NCBI GenBank assembly: GCA_003833135.1
Contig: QZLH01000739.1
Coordinates: 52,295-63,313, forward strand
Origin: Oehlia diaphana
Lineage: Eukaryota > Glomeromycota > Glomeromycetes > Glomerales > Glomeraceae
Reading direction: 5' to 3'
DNA length: 11,019 nucleotides
Of this stretch, positions 1-8,251 are shown in pieces (the stretch's first letter is position 1; each line of letters starts with the position of its first letter). Below the pieces are notes generated by a model that was not told the origin of the DNA, searched no databases, and was given only the letters and a program-made list of their open reading frames with translations. Both the position numbers and the translations under genes were made by a program.

Positions 1-1037
1 ATCCTAATCCAAATGACCCAAATAATCCCAAGCAAAATCCTAATCCAAATGATCCAAATCCCCAGCAAAATCCTAATCCAAATGACCCAAATAATCCCAA
101 GCAAAATCCTAATCCAAATGACCCAAATAATCCCAAGCAAAATCCTAATCCAAATGATCCAAATCCCCAGCAAAATCCTAATCCAAATGATCCAAATAAT
201 CCCAAACAAAATCCTAATCCAAATGATCCAAATCCCCAGCAAAATCCTAATCCAAATGATCCAAATAATCCCAAGCAAAATCCTAATCCAAATGATCCAA
301 ATAATCCCAAGCAAAATCCTAATCCAAATGATCCAAAAAATCCCAAGCAAAATCCTGATCCAAATGATGCCGATCCAAATGATGCGAATTCGGGAGAAAC
401 TGGAAAGACTGGAAAGACCGGAAAGTCTGGAGGAGATCCAGTCATTAATCCTGATCCAAGCGATGCCATAAAGACAATAAAAACAATTAATCCAACTGCA
501 ACTTGTTCTTCTCCTAATGATAACAGATGTAAAGCTCCGCCGGGAGTGTAAGTATATAAATTTTTATTTTTATATTTAAAACGAAATCCTAAATATATTT
601 TTGTTGTTATTTTGAATCTTAGTACACCAAAACTTGAAACATCCACACAACAAGAAATAGAAACGATAACACCAACACCGACTCCAAATAACAACAACAA
701 TAATAATAATAATAATAATAATAACAATAATAATGCGAAAAATAAAATAACTCATTGGACAACAACCACGACAACACTTACATTATACTTTGCCGGTTTT
801 ACAAAAACAATTACAACAACCAACGCTCAAGGACAGCCTACAACTTTCGCGACATATATTCCACCATCTACTGTACTTGTAGTGAAGAAGGTTGTCGCCA
901 CTGCAGCTGGGCTTGATGATGGAACATTTGAAAGTGATTCTACTACAATTTCACAAGATCTTAGTCATGGTTTATGGGGTATTATAATGAGTTTGGTTGT
1001 ATGCACTTGTACATTAATTTTTATGGTAATCGCGTAA
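1..1037 (+). CDS. Repetitive Pro/Asn- and Thr-rich cell-surface protein, 5' partial, two exons (1..547, 623..1037)
   Basis: Exon 1 is read in the frame whose codons start at base 3 and enters from outside the window. It ends at 547 before a GTAAGT donor; the intron is 548-622 (75 bases, TTAG acceptor) and exon 2 runs to TAA at 1035-1037. The join preserves the frame (GT+T, Val). The visible 319 residues comprise a Pro/Asn/Asp/Gln/Lys repeat (1-117), a collagen-like GETGKTGKTGKSGG block (131-144), a short Cys-containing segment, then Thr/Pro-rich sequence, 16 Asn (204-219), a Thr-rich module (about 226-270, with NAQGQPTTFATYIPPSTV) and a C-terminal hydrophobic segment of 22 residues ending at the stop. 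With no cytoplasmic tail, the end suits a GPI-attachment signal or a single tail anchor. The low-complexity stalk plus Thr-rich region suggests a wall-associated, O-glycosylated protein; that role is inferred from composition. The signal peptide, if any, lies outside the window. Confidence 0.82.
3..353 (+). repeat. In-frame coding minisatellite, ten 33/36-bp units
   Basis: Ten head-to-tail units encode either PNPNDPNNPKQN (36 bp) or PNPNDPNPQQN (33 bp). The order is 36,33,36,36,33,36,33,36,36,36, and the last unit carries PKN in place of PNN. Units are nearly identical at DNA level (GAC/GAT and AAG/AAA variants), so the array is recent or homogenised. Both lengths are multiples of three, so copy-number change keeps the frame. 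A shorter degenerate tail (DPNDA repeated) follows to about 389. The array probably continues upstream of the window. Confidence 0.95.
687..734 (+). repeat. AAT/AAC trinucleotide microsatellite encoding 16 Asn
   Basis: Sixteen consecutive Asn codons (mostly AAT, with four AAC) lie in exon 2 of the surface-protein gene, between a Thr/Pro-rich stretch and the Thr-rich module. It is a spacer in the protein and likely polymorphic in length. Confidence 0.95.
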
Positions 1038-1073
1038 TTTTAAATATATTTATATTTTTATTAATTATTAATT

Positions 1074-1079
1074 AATAAA
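1074..1079 (+). terminator. Polyadenylation signal AATAAA of the surface-protein gene
   Basis: A perfect AATAAA hexamer lies 37 bases after the TAA at 1035-1037, in an AT-rich 3' flank. The position is normal for a fungal 3' end. The motif is common by chance in DNA this AT-rich. Confidence 0.45.
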
Positions 1080-2470
1080 GCTTAATAATATTATATATTG
1101 TAATTATGACTTATTTATTTAATTTAGAAAAAATTTTGTTAGTTTCTTACAATTAAGTAGAATATAAAAAAGGCTGATGGAATACAAAAAAAACATTGTG
1201 TTTAAAAACAAATAAAATAAATAAATATAGTGTACAGATTTTCTTTATATCGATTCAACGTAAATGAACTGGAGCTTTAAACAAATCAATTTGTTCTGGC
1301 AAGTCGTGAAATTTACTTGAAGTGTACCGTATATTGCGGACACGAATTCTATTGTGACATACTTGAGTACAGAAAAATAGTCATAAAAGAGGTATGCTTC
1401 ACATTATGGTGTAATTACTCATTGGGGTGGCTGTACGCTGATATATTTGCTTCTGAAACAGGCTTCAGAGTTCAAATCAATGACAAGTGCAACTGATCGG
1501 AATATCCGATTCCGACCTTTCTGGTACAGATTTTTGTGTATCGGTCGTTTCCCTTACTCGTCTCCAATATAGAAATAACGAAAGAGTATCTCATCTTGAA
1601 ACTCTTCAGTTTTAAAGCCGTTAACAAAGCCAAGTCTTTATATTATTCTCTTCAGGGAATGGGAGAAACGGAATAGTTAATAACAGACTTGTAAAATATA
1701 TTATAATGTGAAATGTGAAAATACATTCCGGATTAAATAATAAGAAAACGAGAAGCTTTTAGAAATATCAATAATATTATTAAATCTTTGACTAAAGAGT
1801 TTCAATAACGTTAATTGATTTATCCAAATCATAAAACTTCATGTTAAAATCTCTTATATTTAAACTTCTGAACTAACAAATAATAAACAAAGGACACAAG
1901 AAGAGAAGAAAAAGACGTATCTTCATAACAGGTAAGAAGTTTTTCTGTTTAGGCTTTGTTGGTTCAAGATTAGTCCATATTAATTCATGAACCTATTATT
2001 AGATAAGTAGTTTTGATGTTTCGTTTCATGATGCATAATTAAACCAAACACTAAAACAAGATACAAAAAAAAATGAAACGATGAAGTATTTTTGTTGAAT
2101 ACTGAATATTGAATAATCATCATTTAGATATTATATAATTAGAATCGAAACATGTTATTTGTTTAATTCATCAGAACAAAATCGCATTCTAAGAAAATAT
2201 TATGTGGGATACGTTATAGGATCCAAGATTATTTCAAAAGAGAATCAGTAATATAGAGCTGTAGCCATGTAATACTTGTAACAACGTAATTTATTATGAC
2301 ATTAATAAATTTTCATTTCAAGTGACGTTTTGAGGAAATATAATATCTATTAATGTATATCTTAAACAAGCTAGTTAAGCTAATTTCAGTTTATTACATT
2401 GTATTTAATAAAATGTATCGAAGGAAAAATCATTATTACGGTTTAGTTGAAGTTTTTCTTAATAGTTCGT
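1080..2470. other. Intergenic region with one coding-like island
   Basis: Most of this stretch is AT-rich and stop-dense on both strands. The exception is about 1255-1680, which is visibly less AT-rich and is listed separately. A 7-bp perfect hairpin stem (1497-1503 with 1509-1515, 5-base loop) sits inside that island. I checked the TTCAAAT-like words near 1470 and 1965 as possible tRNA T-loops; no flanking stem forms. From 1680 to 2470 I see no gene, RNA or repeat that I can support. Confidence 0.6.
1281..1676 (+). pseudogene. Coding-like open stretch broken by one in-frame TGA (possible gene relic or internal exons)
   Basis: In one plus frame there are 71 codons (1281-1493) without a stop, then TGA at 1494-1496, then 59 more codons in the same frame up to TAG at 1674-1676. 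There is no usable ATG in the first part, so it could be an internal exon, a decayed gene or chance. The first part is rich in Cys, Tyr and Trp; I do not recognise a family. A GAG|GTATGC donor-like site lies at 1393. The minus strand of the same island also has two open runs (1255-1380, 41 codons; 1419-1553, 44 codons), so part of the openness may only reflect the lower AT content. Confidence 0.27.
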
Positions 2471-2474
2471 GAAA

Positions 2475-2480
2475 TTTATT
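2475..2480 (-). terminator. Polyadenylation signal (AATAAA, minus strand) of the 12-exon gene
   Basis: AATAAA on the minus strand starts 23 bases after the stop codon at 2505-2503. It fits the read-through version of the last exon and supports the gene ending here rather than continuing further left. Confidence 0.5.
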
Positions 2481-2502
2481 AGCATTCCTTTGTAAGCGGG
2501 AC

Positions 2503-5106
2503 TTATGAAATAGATGGATTTAAATCAACAAAAGGGAAATAATGATATACAACTAATATATTAAAAATAATAATACCAACCTTCCATGAAAGTATCTTGT
2601 ATAGAGCCTTTAAACATCGTGGAAATTCATTAACTGTTTGTGGAATGGTTATATCTGATAGTCCGAAAATACATATAGTTTCTTCAAACATATACGATGC
2701 CGCAGACAAAGTTAAATTGAGACCTAAAAGATTTACAATATCAATCAATACTGTATGGATTTTCATGTAGGAAGGAACTTCTACTTACCATTAGTTTGGA
2801 TTACATAAACTTCATAATTATATATTTCAGAACGGGATATGGCAGGTAAATTCAAAAAAATACCTAAAAGTAAAATTTTGGTACAGTACTCCAATTTTGA
2901 AAGATCACTTGCTTGAGTACCATTTTTCACATTTTCTTGAAATATAACTTCTACACCAGATGACATGTTAGTTACTTCGGAATCAACCTTTGGGTCTTGC
3001 GCCTTAACAAGCTTATTAAGTCTTTCAAATGCATTTGATAGAATTTTATCACTAAAATGTAAAAATTATTATTATACGTAAAGTAATTTTTCCCCCAAAA
3101 AAAGCTTTCATTATTACAATTTACCTAGAAATAAACATCACATCTTTTTCTAAAAATGCAAAACTAATCAACGGTATCCAGACATAAGTAAAATATTCAT
3201 TTTCAGTCATTGTCCTGCTTAGAATATCATTTGTATAAAGGATATACCTGGTTATAAAAATAGTAACATAGAATAATAAGCATATGCATATTTGATATTA
3301 ATGATAAAAGTTTCATTTTTTAGATCTTTTACACACATATGATTAATGAACTGGTGTACATATTTGATATTGAAATTGTTATTTTTCCCATCATAAACAG
3401 GATTTTCAAGAAGAGTCTGACGCAATTCATCTAACGTTGTCTACGATATATAATAATTTTAGCATTGAATTCTGTGATGATAATTTATTTGAAGAATAAA
3501 ACTTACACAATTTTGAAATTTATCCAGATATTGTTGAACCACATCTTCAACTTCTACTGTAAACTTATTAAACCAGCGCTCCTTTGTGTCGTCAATGAAA
3601 ACCTTTCTAATATTGTCGTCATCTAATTGTTCTTGCATGTAGCAAATCAATGATGATGAGAGATACTTAGTACATGATATTTTATTAAAATTCATTACGC
3701 CTATTTGCAATGGTCTATGTTGATAAATAAAATGTCAGATCTTAAATTAATTTCATAATATTAAAAAAAGAAATCTAATTACGTCTCCATATCTTTAGCA
3801 TTCTCGCGGAAGGATTGACAAACATTTGTATCTTTCCATATCCATTTACAACCAGCTAAAGGAATCAATTGTAAACTTGCAAATATTTCTTCTGCTAAGT
3901 CATTTTGAATATATTTAGATACATTTCTTTTAGGTACCTTTCACAATATTTGAAAGATATTCAGTACGATATAGAAAAAATTCAACAAACTTAATCTATC
4001 TCTTTTTACAATTTTTTCTCTGTCATAGCGCTGGTCTTCATCAAAATTTTCTTGTTCATTTTCATCATCCCTTAGTCTTTTCTGTGGTTTGTAATCATCA
4101 TTCTACAAAAATGTTAGTATTTGATATACAAGTAATTTCTTTTTTCTTAAAAAAGGATGCCAACCTTTTCTATTTCTCTTTTTAATAAACTTCTTTTGAG
4201 CGAACTAGAAAATTCCTAATAACAAATAAAGTTAGGATATGAATGTAATATTATAAATCAGACTTCTTGTCAGTGAACTTACCGAAAGTAGTAGGCGATT
4301 TACTTCTTTAGAGATATAGTATTTTCGAGATTGATCTTCTATACACTATAAAAGAGTTAAATATAAAAAACACAAAACGTCTATGCCGCCAAATACGCGT
4401 CGCTTTAACATCTCAGACATACCTTCTCCATGTTTGCAGCAGATTTTGTTAGCTGGTAGCGCATGCACTGAGCCACATGCTGGTTCAAAGCACTCGTGAT
4501 CTCTTGATCCAGCGGTACAAATTTCTATAAATAAAATTTTAAGAAAAACATGTTCGTCAAACATTTTCACGATACGTCCTGCTCAATAGCCAACAAGTAT
4601 ACATCTCTTTCTTCACCTCACAAACTTACTTGAAATTCTATTAATTTTCGGATAAAATCACGATGCTCGCAGTTGATATTCTTTTTAGACACTAAACTTT
4701 TCAGAGCGTTCAACCACATTACTTCAACACTTTCCAGATTATCAACTACATATTCTGATTTAATTATCTGCAATACGAAATTACGATAATTCCAATGTTT
4801 TATTTCTAATTGTTGTAATACTGGATGCAAGTCATCAGGAGCGACAAATGAATCCGAAGTCTCCAGAAATGGAGTTTGATCATTAATATTTCTCGAAATA
4901 TCAATTAACATGTTGTTCAAGTTCCTCAAGTAAGTAACTGGTGAACAAATAGAGCTGGCTTCTGGTCTCCAGTAAAGTTCACGGACATGTTTAAAAAGCT
5001 TTTAGTACAGTAAGTGTGCGGGTAAAAAACAAACTAGCACGCGATTTGTACTTACGGAGAAAAAAGACGTACAGAAATTCGTTAAACGCGAAGAAATTTT
5101 AAACAT
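2503..5106 (-). CDS. 12-exon gene for an unrecognised ~600-residue protein; C-terminal third resembles a PD-(D/E)XK-like nuclease fold
   Basis: Minus-strand exons: 5106-5056, 4998-4630, 4524-4423, 4345-4283, 4215-4165, 4102-4010, 3937-3783, 3714-3507, 3440-3337, 3247-3125, 3051-2789 and 2723-2503. All eleven introns (57-105 bases) begin GT and end AG, and every join keeps the frame; intron 5 (4164-4103) has a perfect TACTAAC branch site. The start is the first ATG after an in-frame TGA three codons upstream. Visible parts are helical-looking N-terminal sequence (about 1-210), a charged stretch with KPQKRLR and many Asp/Glu (213-243, possible nuclear signal), a middle region rich in W, F and C (244-399), and a C-terminal region (400-575). 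The last contains VWIPL, KVD (461-463), GVEVIFQEN (472-480), D489, K492, VYVIQTNG (521-528) and ITIPQ. That Asp...Glu-x-x...Asp-x-x-Lys-Leu layout recalls fungal proteins with a restriction-endonuclease-like fold; catalysis is not shown. The last 25 residues are hydrophobic read-through and uncertain. Confidence 0.8.
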
Positions 5107-6593
5107 AAATGTTCAGAATTTAAATAGATTTTTTTCAATAGGTTAATGAAAATAAAAAAATGGTTAAATTTTCCAAGGTTATTATTTATTATAACCAACT
5201 TCATTTATACCGAAATTATTTTTAGTTAATACTCTGAAGAAATATTTCAATAATTCGCGCGTAACTTACGGTGATTCACTTAGCTAGACGATAGTGATTT
5301 GTATATCTACTTTATATGAAAATCGCACACCTCGTGGTTAACAACTTCTATTATGTAATCGACCATCATTCTTATAATATGCAGTGAGTTATGCTACTGC
5401 GGATGTCATATTTAGGTCTTACGTTTTATGATTTTAGTTAGGAAATAATGCTGAATGTATAAACTTTATCTTCTCCGCAACAAGAAGTAGGACGTCTACG
5501 TGAATATTCTTTGATGATCCTGGTGTTCCGCTTTACTGGTGTAATTGGTTTTCCAACAAATAAAACAAATAAGGTTTTTATTGTAAGGGACATCATAGTA
5601 AAGATCAGTAGCAAATTTTAACCTACCCGCTTTTTCATTCAGGTTGTAAATACAGCGGAGTAAATGATGAACGTTTGATGTGAGTCCTGGTAAGGGTAAT
5701 ATGTGAGTGGACTTGAGAAATTATTTACATACGGAAAAGCGTAATTGGATCTGGATTGGAGCTAATTATAAGTATTGTGTTTACCTGTTAAGCATAGAAT
5801 CCCTGTAACATAACTCAATAACTCCCGTCTTCACATTCGTATAATATATTTGGAACCATATTTTCTTATTTTATCTTTTGATATTATCAATGTTTTGATT
5901 TAAGGCCTTAGGTTGACAATTCTTATAGTTTCAGATGTTCGAAAGAATTGAATGACAGAAATCAGTGTCTCCATATTTGTATTCAAGAGATTGTAAGTCC
6001 AGTTAAATTGAAGTCTTGGGTAATTTAAGTTTGATATAGATATAATCATCAGGCAAATGAAACTTGAAATGAAAATAATTCAATAAATAAAATAGTTTTA
6101 TATAAATAATTTTTTTTTTGATATCCTTTGTAGAATATAATAATTAAAGAACTTTAAAATAGTAATTTCTTTGTTATTTATTTCAAGTAATGAATATTTC
6201 TAATTCTACGTTCTACTTTTACAAAAAAACTATTATTTCAACACGATTAATTGAAATTATTTCTGCCAAATTTAAAAGTAGTAATCATCTTTCGTATGGT
6301 CATTATCTAGTATGGAAATAATAAATAATCAGATGATGTATAAGTTAAGTATAACATTTAAAATAATGAATGTTCGTATTTATATACAGTATATAAAAAT
6401 GCAATAAAATTATACGCGTATATAATAAAGTTTTCTTACCTCAATTATTCTTTCATCAATTACATCGTTGATGTAATTAGATTAGTTTCTTGTCCATCAA
6501 CTTTTATGATCCACCAACGAGCTTTAAAATTATGATAATTTATATATATCAAAAATACTTAATATAAATAGAATCATCTTAAAAGCTCATCAA
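5107..6593. other. Intergenic region upstream of the 12-exon gene
   Basis: No gene could be supported. The first 100 bases are the presumed promoter and leader of the minus-strand gene; an AT-only TATA-like stretch at 5181-5193 lies about 80 bases before its ATG, but such stretches are frequent here. Bases 5500-5577 read open on the plus strand for a short Trp-rich run ending at TAA, too short to call. Around 6480-6525 the minus strand has a short open run containing ARWWIIKVDGQETNLI, which may belong with the coding-like pieces at 6594-6925. Confidence 0.55.
6458..6478. repeat. Perfect short inverted repeat (9-bp stem, 3-base loop)
   Basis: AATTACATC (6458-6466) is followed by GTT and its exact reverse complement GATGTAATT (6470-6478). 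It may be a small hairpin or a factor-binding palindrome. No function can be assigned. Confidence 0.5.
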
Positions 6594-6745
6594 TTATAAA
6601 TTTCTTTGAAATAGAGGGGAAAGCATTCTATGTAGCCATAATGCATCAATTGCATCATGCAGCACTATATATTGATTTCCAATGTCGTATTCCCAAAAAA
6701 TTTTCTTCAATGAATGAGGAATATAATTTACTATAAAACATTTTA
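6594..6745 (-). CDS. Possible 3' terminal exon of an unrecognised gene or relic
   Basis: On the minus strand an open run of about 50 codons ends at TAA (6596-6594). It has protein-like composition (motifs KKIFWEYDIG and LHDAIDALWLHRM). It is preceded by two TTTTATAG acceptor-like sites 15 bases apart (exon start at 6745 or 6730), which would give in-frame alternatives. An upstream minus-strand ATG at 6925 opens 29 codons (MKISKHSLLRRKSGREQ...) to TAG at 6838-6836. A G|GTAGAG donor at 6886/6885 could join the two in frame into a protein of about 60 residues, but this donor is weak. The region overlaps other open frames on the plus strand, so chance openness or a decayed gene is just as possible. 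Confidence 0.27.
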
Positions 6746-7165
6746 CTATAAAAAATTAATTTCGAATAAATATTTTTTGTTAAACAAAAATTAGAATTAG
6801 ATATGATCTTGATCTGCACAAGTCTAAACTTTTATCTATTCGTGGTTTTTAGCATCAAGAGCAATTCTAAAAGACTGTTCTCTACCACTCTTTCTTCTGA
6901 GCAAAGAATGTTTACTTATCTTCATAACTTATTGATTTTCAAATTTCAGTTTTTCAAATGAGACATTTCCAACATGAGATTTCCTCTGTATTTAATGTAT
7001 GTAAAAAAAGATGGTTAAAAAGAATGGTGCAAAACTGAAAAGCTAAACAGTTCCTCTCAATATTTTGCACTCATCCTGAAATTCTGTTGAACAAAAAATG
7101 ATTTCTCTAGTCAAACAATATCGTTACACCCAGGTTCTTGAATAGCCAGACGAAAATTTTCAACG

Positions 7166-7268
7166 ATGGGGTTTTCCATTTCAAGTATTGAATCTGAAAA
7201 GATTGAAGTTATCGAAGATCCACGCAAACGTTCACACTCCTATTGTATTAATTGTGACACTTTTCAAG
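7166..7268 (+). CDS. Candidate first coding exon with strong start and donor (35 codons)
   Basis: ATG at 7166 has a favourable context (CAACGATGGG) and an in-frame TGA nine codons upstream. The frame stays open for 34 codons plus one base to a consensus donor CAAG|GTAAGTATT at 7268/7269. The peptide begins MGFSIS, which fits the N-myristoylation pattern (Gly2, Ser6), and contains SYCINC, a CxxC pair. I could not find a convincing second exon: acceptors at about 7307 and 7338 give only short continuations. The opposite strand of the same bases is also open (7239-7111, 42 codons, preceded by ACAATAG and containing MENPIVENFRLAIQEPGC). Only one of the two is likely to be real. Confidence 0.33.
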
Positions 7269-7816
7269 GTAAGTATTAAAAGAATGAAAACCGCGAATTT
7301 TAACTAGAGCATCTAAATGTTTTGTTCAACCATTTAAGTTGATTACTCTTGTATGAGTATAGAATAAAAAAAAGCTCACCACTCTTATTAAGACCATACA
7401 TGATACATTACCTTTATGTTGACGAAATTTAAAGGTCTTTCTACGAGATTTCACATATATTCCAAATATTCCTATCTAGAATAAAGCATAATAATAAAAG
7501 GATGATCGCACGTGTTGAGATATTTACTGCGGTAAAACAATTTTCATTGGTATTATACTATTAATTATTATATTAATTTTTTTTTATTTATAAATGTTTA
7601 AACCACAAACGAACAAGTTAAAAAAGTAACTTGTTTAAAATAATAAAAAATAACTATCAATTAAAATTTTTTGTTAAAATTAAACTAACAAAATAATTAT
7701 AACAAATTTAATAAAAGAAATTTTGAGAAGTTAATGTTATTAAATGAATATTTAAAAAATATTAAGAAATAATTGTCCTTTCTTCCTCCATTAGATACTG
7801 CAATTTTCGTTTGATT
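7269..7816. other. Non-coding stretch between the candidate exon and the minus-strand gene
   Basis: Very AT-rich and stop-dense. It is expected to contain the 3' untranslated region of the minus-strand gene at 7817-8251 and, if the 7166 exon is real, an intron. Apart from the hairpin at 7612-7635 I see nothing specific. Confidence 0.5.
7612..7635. repeat. Perfect inverted repeat (9-bp stem, 6-base loop)
   Basis: AACAAGTTA (7612-7620), loop AAAAAG, then TAACTTGTT (7627-7635). A GTTTAAAC palindrome lies just left of it. It lies about 180 bases beyond the stop of the minus-strand gene. It could be a 3'-end structure or the end of a small decayed element; no target-site duplication was identified. 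Confidence 0.5.
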
Positions 7817-8251
7817 TTATTTATCATATTGATTAAAATTGGTGCTGAGAATATCACCAAACAAGAAATTATCTGTAACTTCTTTACCAACATTTCTATA
7901 AAAAGGAGAACTACTTCTACTCCTGTCATGATCATTTCTTGCTTGTGGTCTAGGTAATCTGTTAGCGGAAGAAGTTGTCGTGCTGGACTTATGAGGACGT
8001 AAATTTGGATTAGAATGACTGGTATAAGGATATGATTCTGCCAAATAATGACGCTCGATAACCGAAATTTGTTTGGTATCAGATGCCGGAACTCTCTCAG
8101 ACTGTGTAAGTTCATCTGGTTCAGCTGTTTCAACTGTTTCAGGTAAAATATAAGATTTGTATAATTCTCTAACATATTCATCATGACTGTAAGATTTTTG
8201 ACGTCTTACAGGAAATGTGTGTCTACGACGTCTTTCTTTATTCTCACTCAT
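7817..8251 (-). CDS. Hypothetical disordered Arg/Ser-rich protein, 144 residues, single exon
   Basis: ATG (8251-8249) has A at -3, and the frame is open for 144 codons to TAA (7819-7817), which overlaps a minus-strand AATAAA. The protein starts with a very basic segment (KERRRRHTFPVRRQKS), followed by a Tyr-rich, likely helical stretch (SHDEYVRELYKSYILPETVE), then Ser/Pro/His/Arg-rich low complexity with SRSSSPFYR and a C-terminal NFLFGDILSTNF segment. There is no signal peptide or membrane segment. The basic start may direct it to the nucleus, and the RS/SP motifs are possible phosphosites; both points are inferred. A second minus-strand frame is open over the same bases (8184-7762) but is Leu/Ile-rich and looks like a shadow. 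A G|GTGATA donor and TTGCAG acceptor (7798-7799) could replace the last ten or so residues by splicing. No family was recognised. Confidence 0.55.
   Translation of the reverse strand: MSENKERRRRHTFPVRRQKSYSHDEYVRELYKSYILPETVETAEPDELTQSERVPASDTKQISVIERHYLAESYPYTSHSNPNLRPHKSSTTTSSANRLPRPQARNDHDRSRSSSPFYRNVGKEVTDNFLFGDILSTNFNQYDK

Noticed and set aside
1..353. CRISPR-like array in the regular repeats
   Set aside because: Units are contiguous, without unique spacers, and encode protein in frame.
393..434. GKTGKTGKS as a Walker A nucleotide-binding loop
   Set aside because: The Gly spacing is three, not the GxxxxGK[ST] spacing, and the surroundings are low-complexity surface protein.
13..471. 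Open frame of 152 codons giving a Pro/Ser/Lys/Ile/Leu/Met repeat
   Set aside because: It is a shifted-frame shadow of the Pro/Asn repeat; only the other frame continues through the GTAAGT splice into the Thr-rich exon.
1440..1500. Possible tRNA (GTTCAAATC word) near 1470, and another near 1965
   Set aside because: No T-stem, acceptor stem or anticodon arm can be formed around either word.
4346..4570. 74-codon minus-strand open frame inside the 12-exon gene
   Set aside because: It crosses introns 2 and 3 in a different frame from the exon at 4524-4423.
5640..5760. Possible box C/D snoRNA (ATGATGA word near 5664)
   Set aside because: No CTGA D box at a suitable distance and no terminal stem.
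7762..8184. 140-codon minus-strand frame overlapping the 144-residue gene
   Set aside because: Leu/Ile-rich frame-shift shadow, with a later start and a poorer start context than the Arg/Ser-rich frame.
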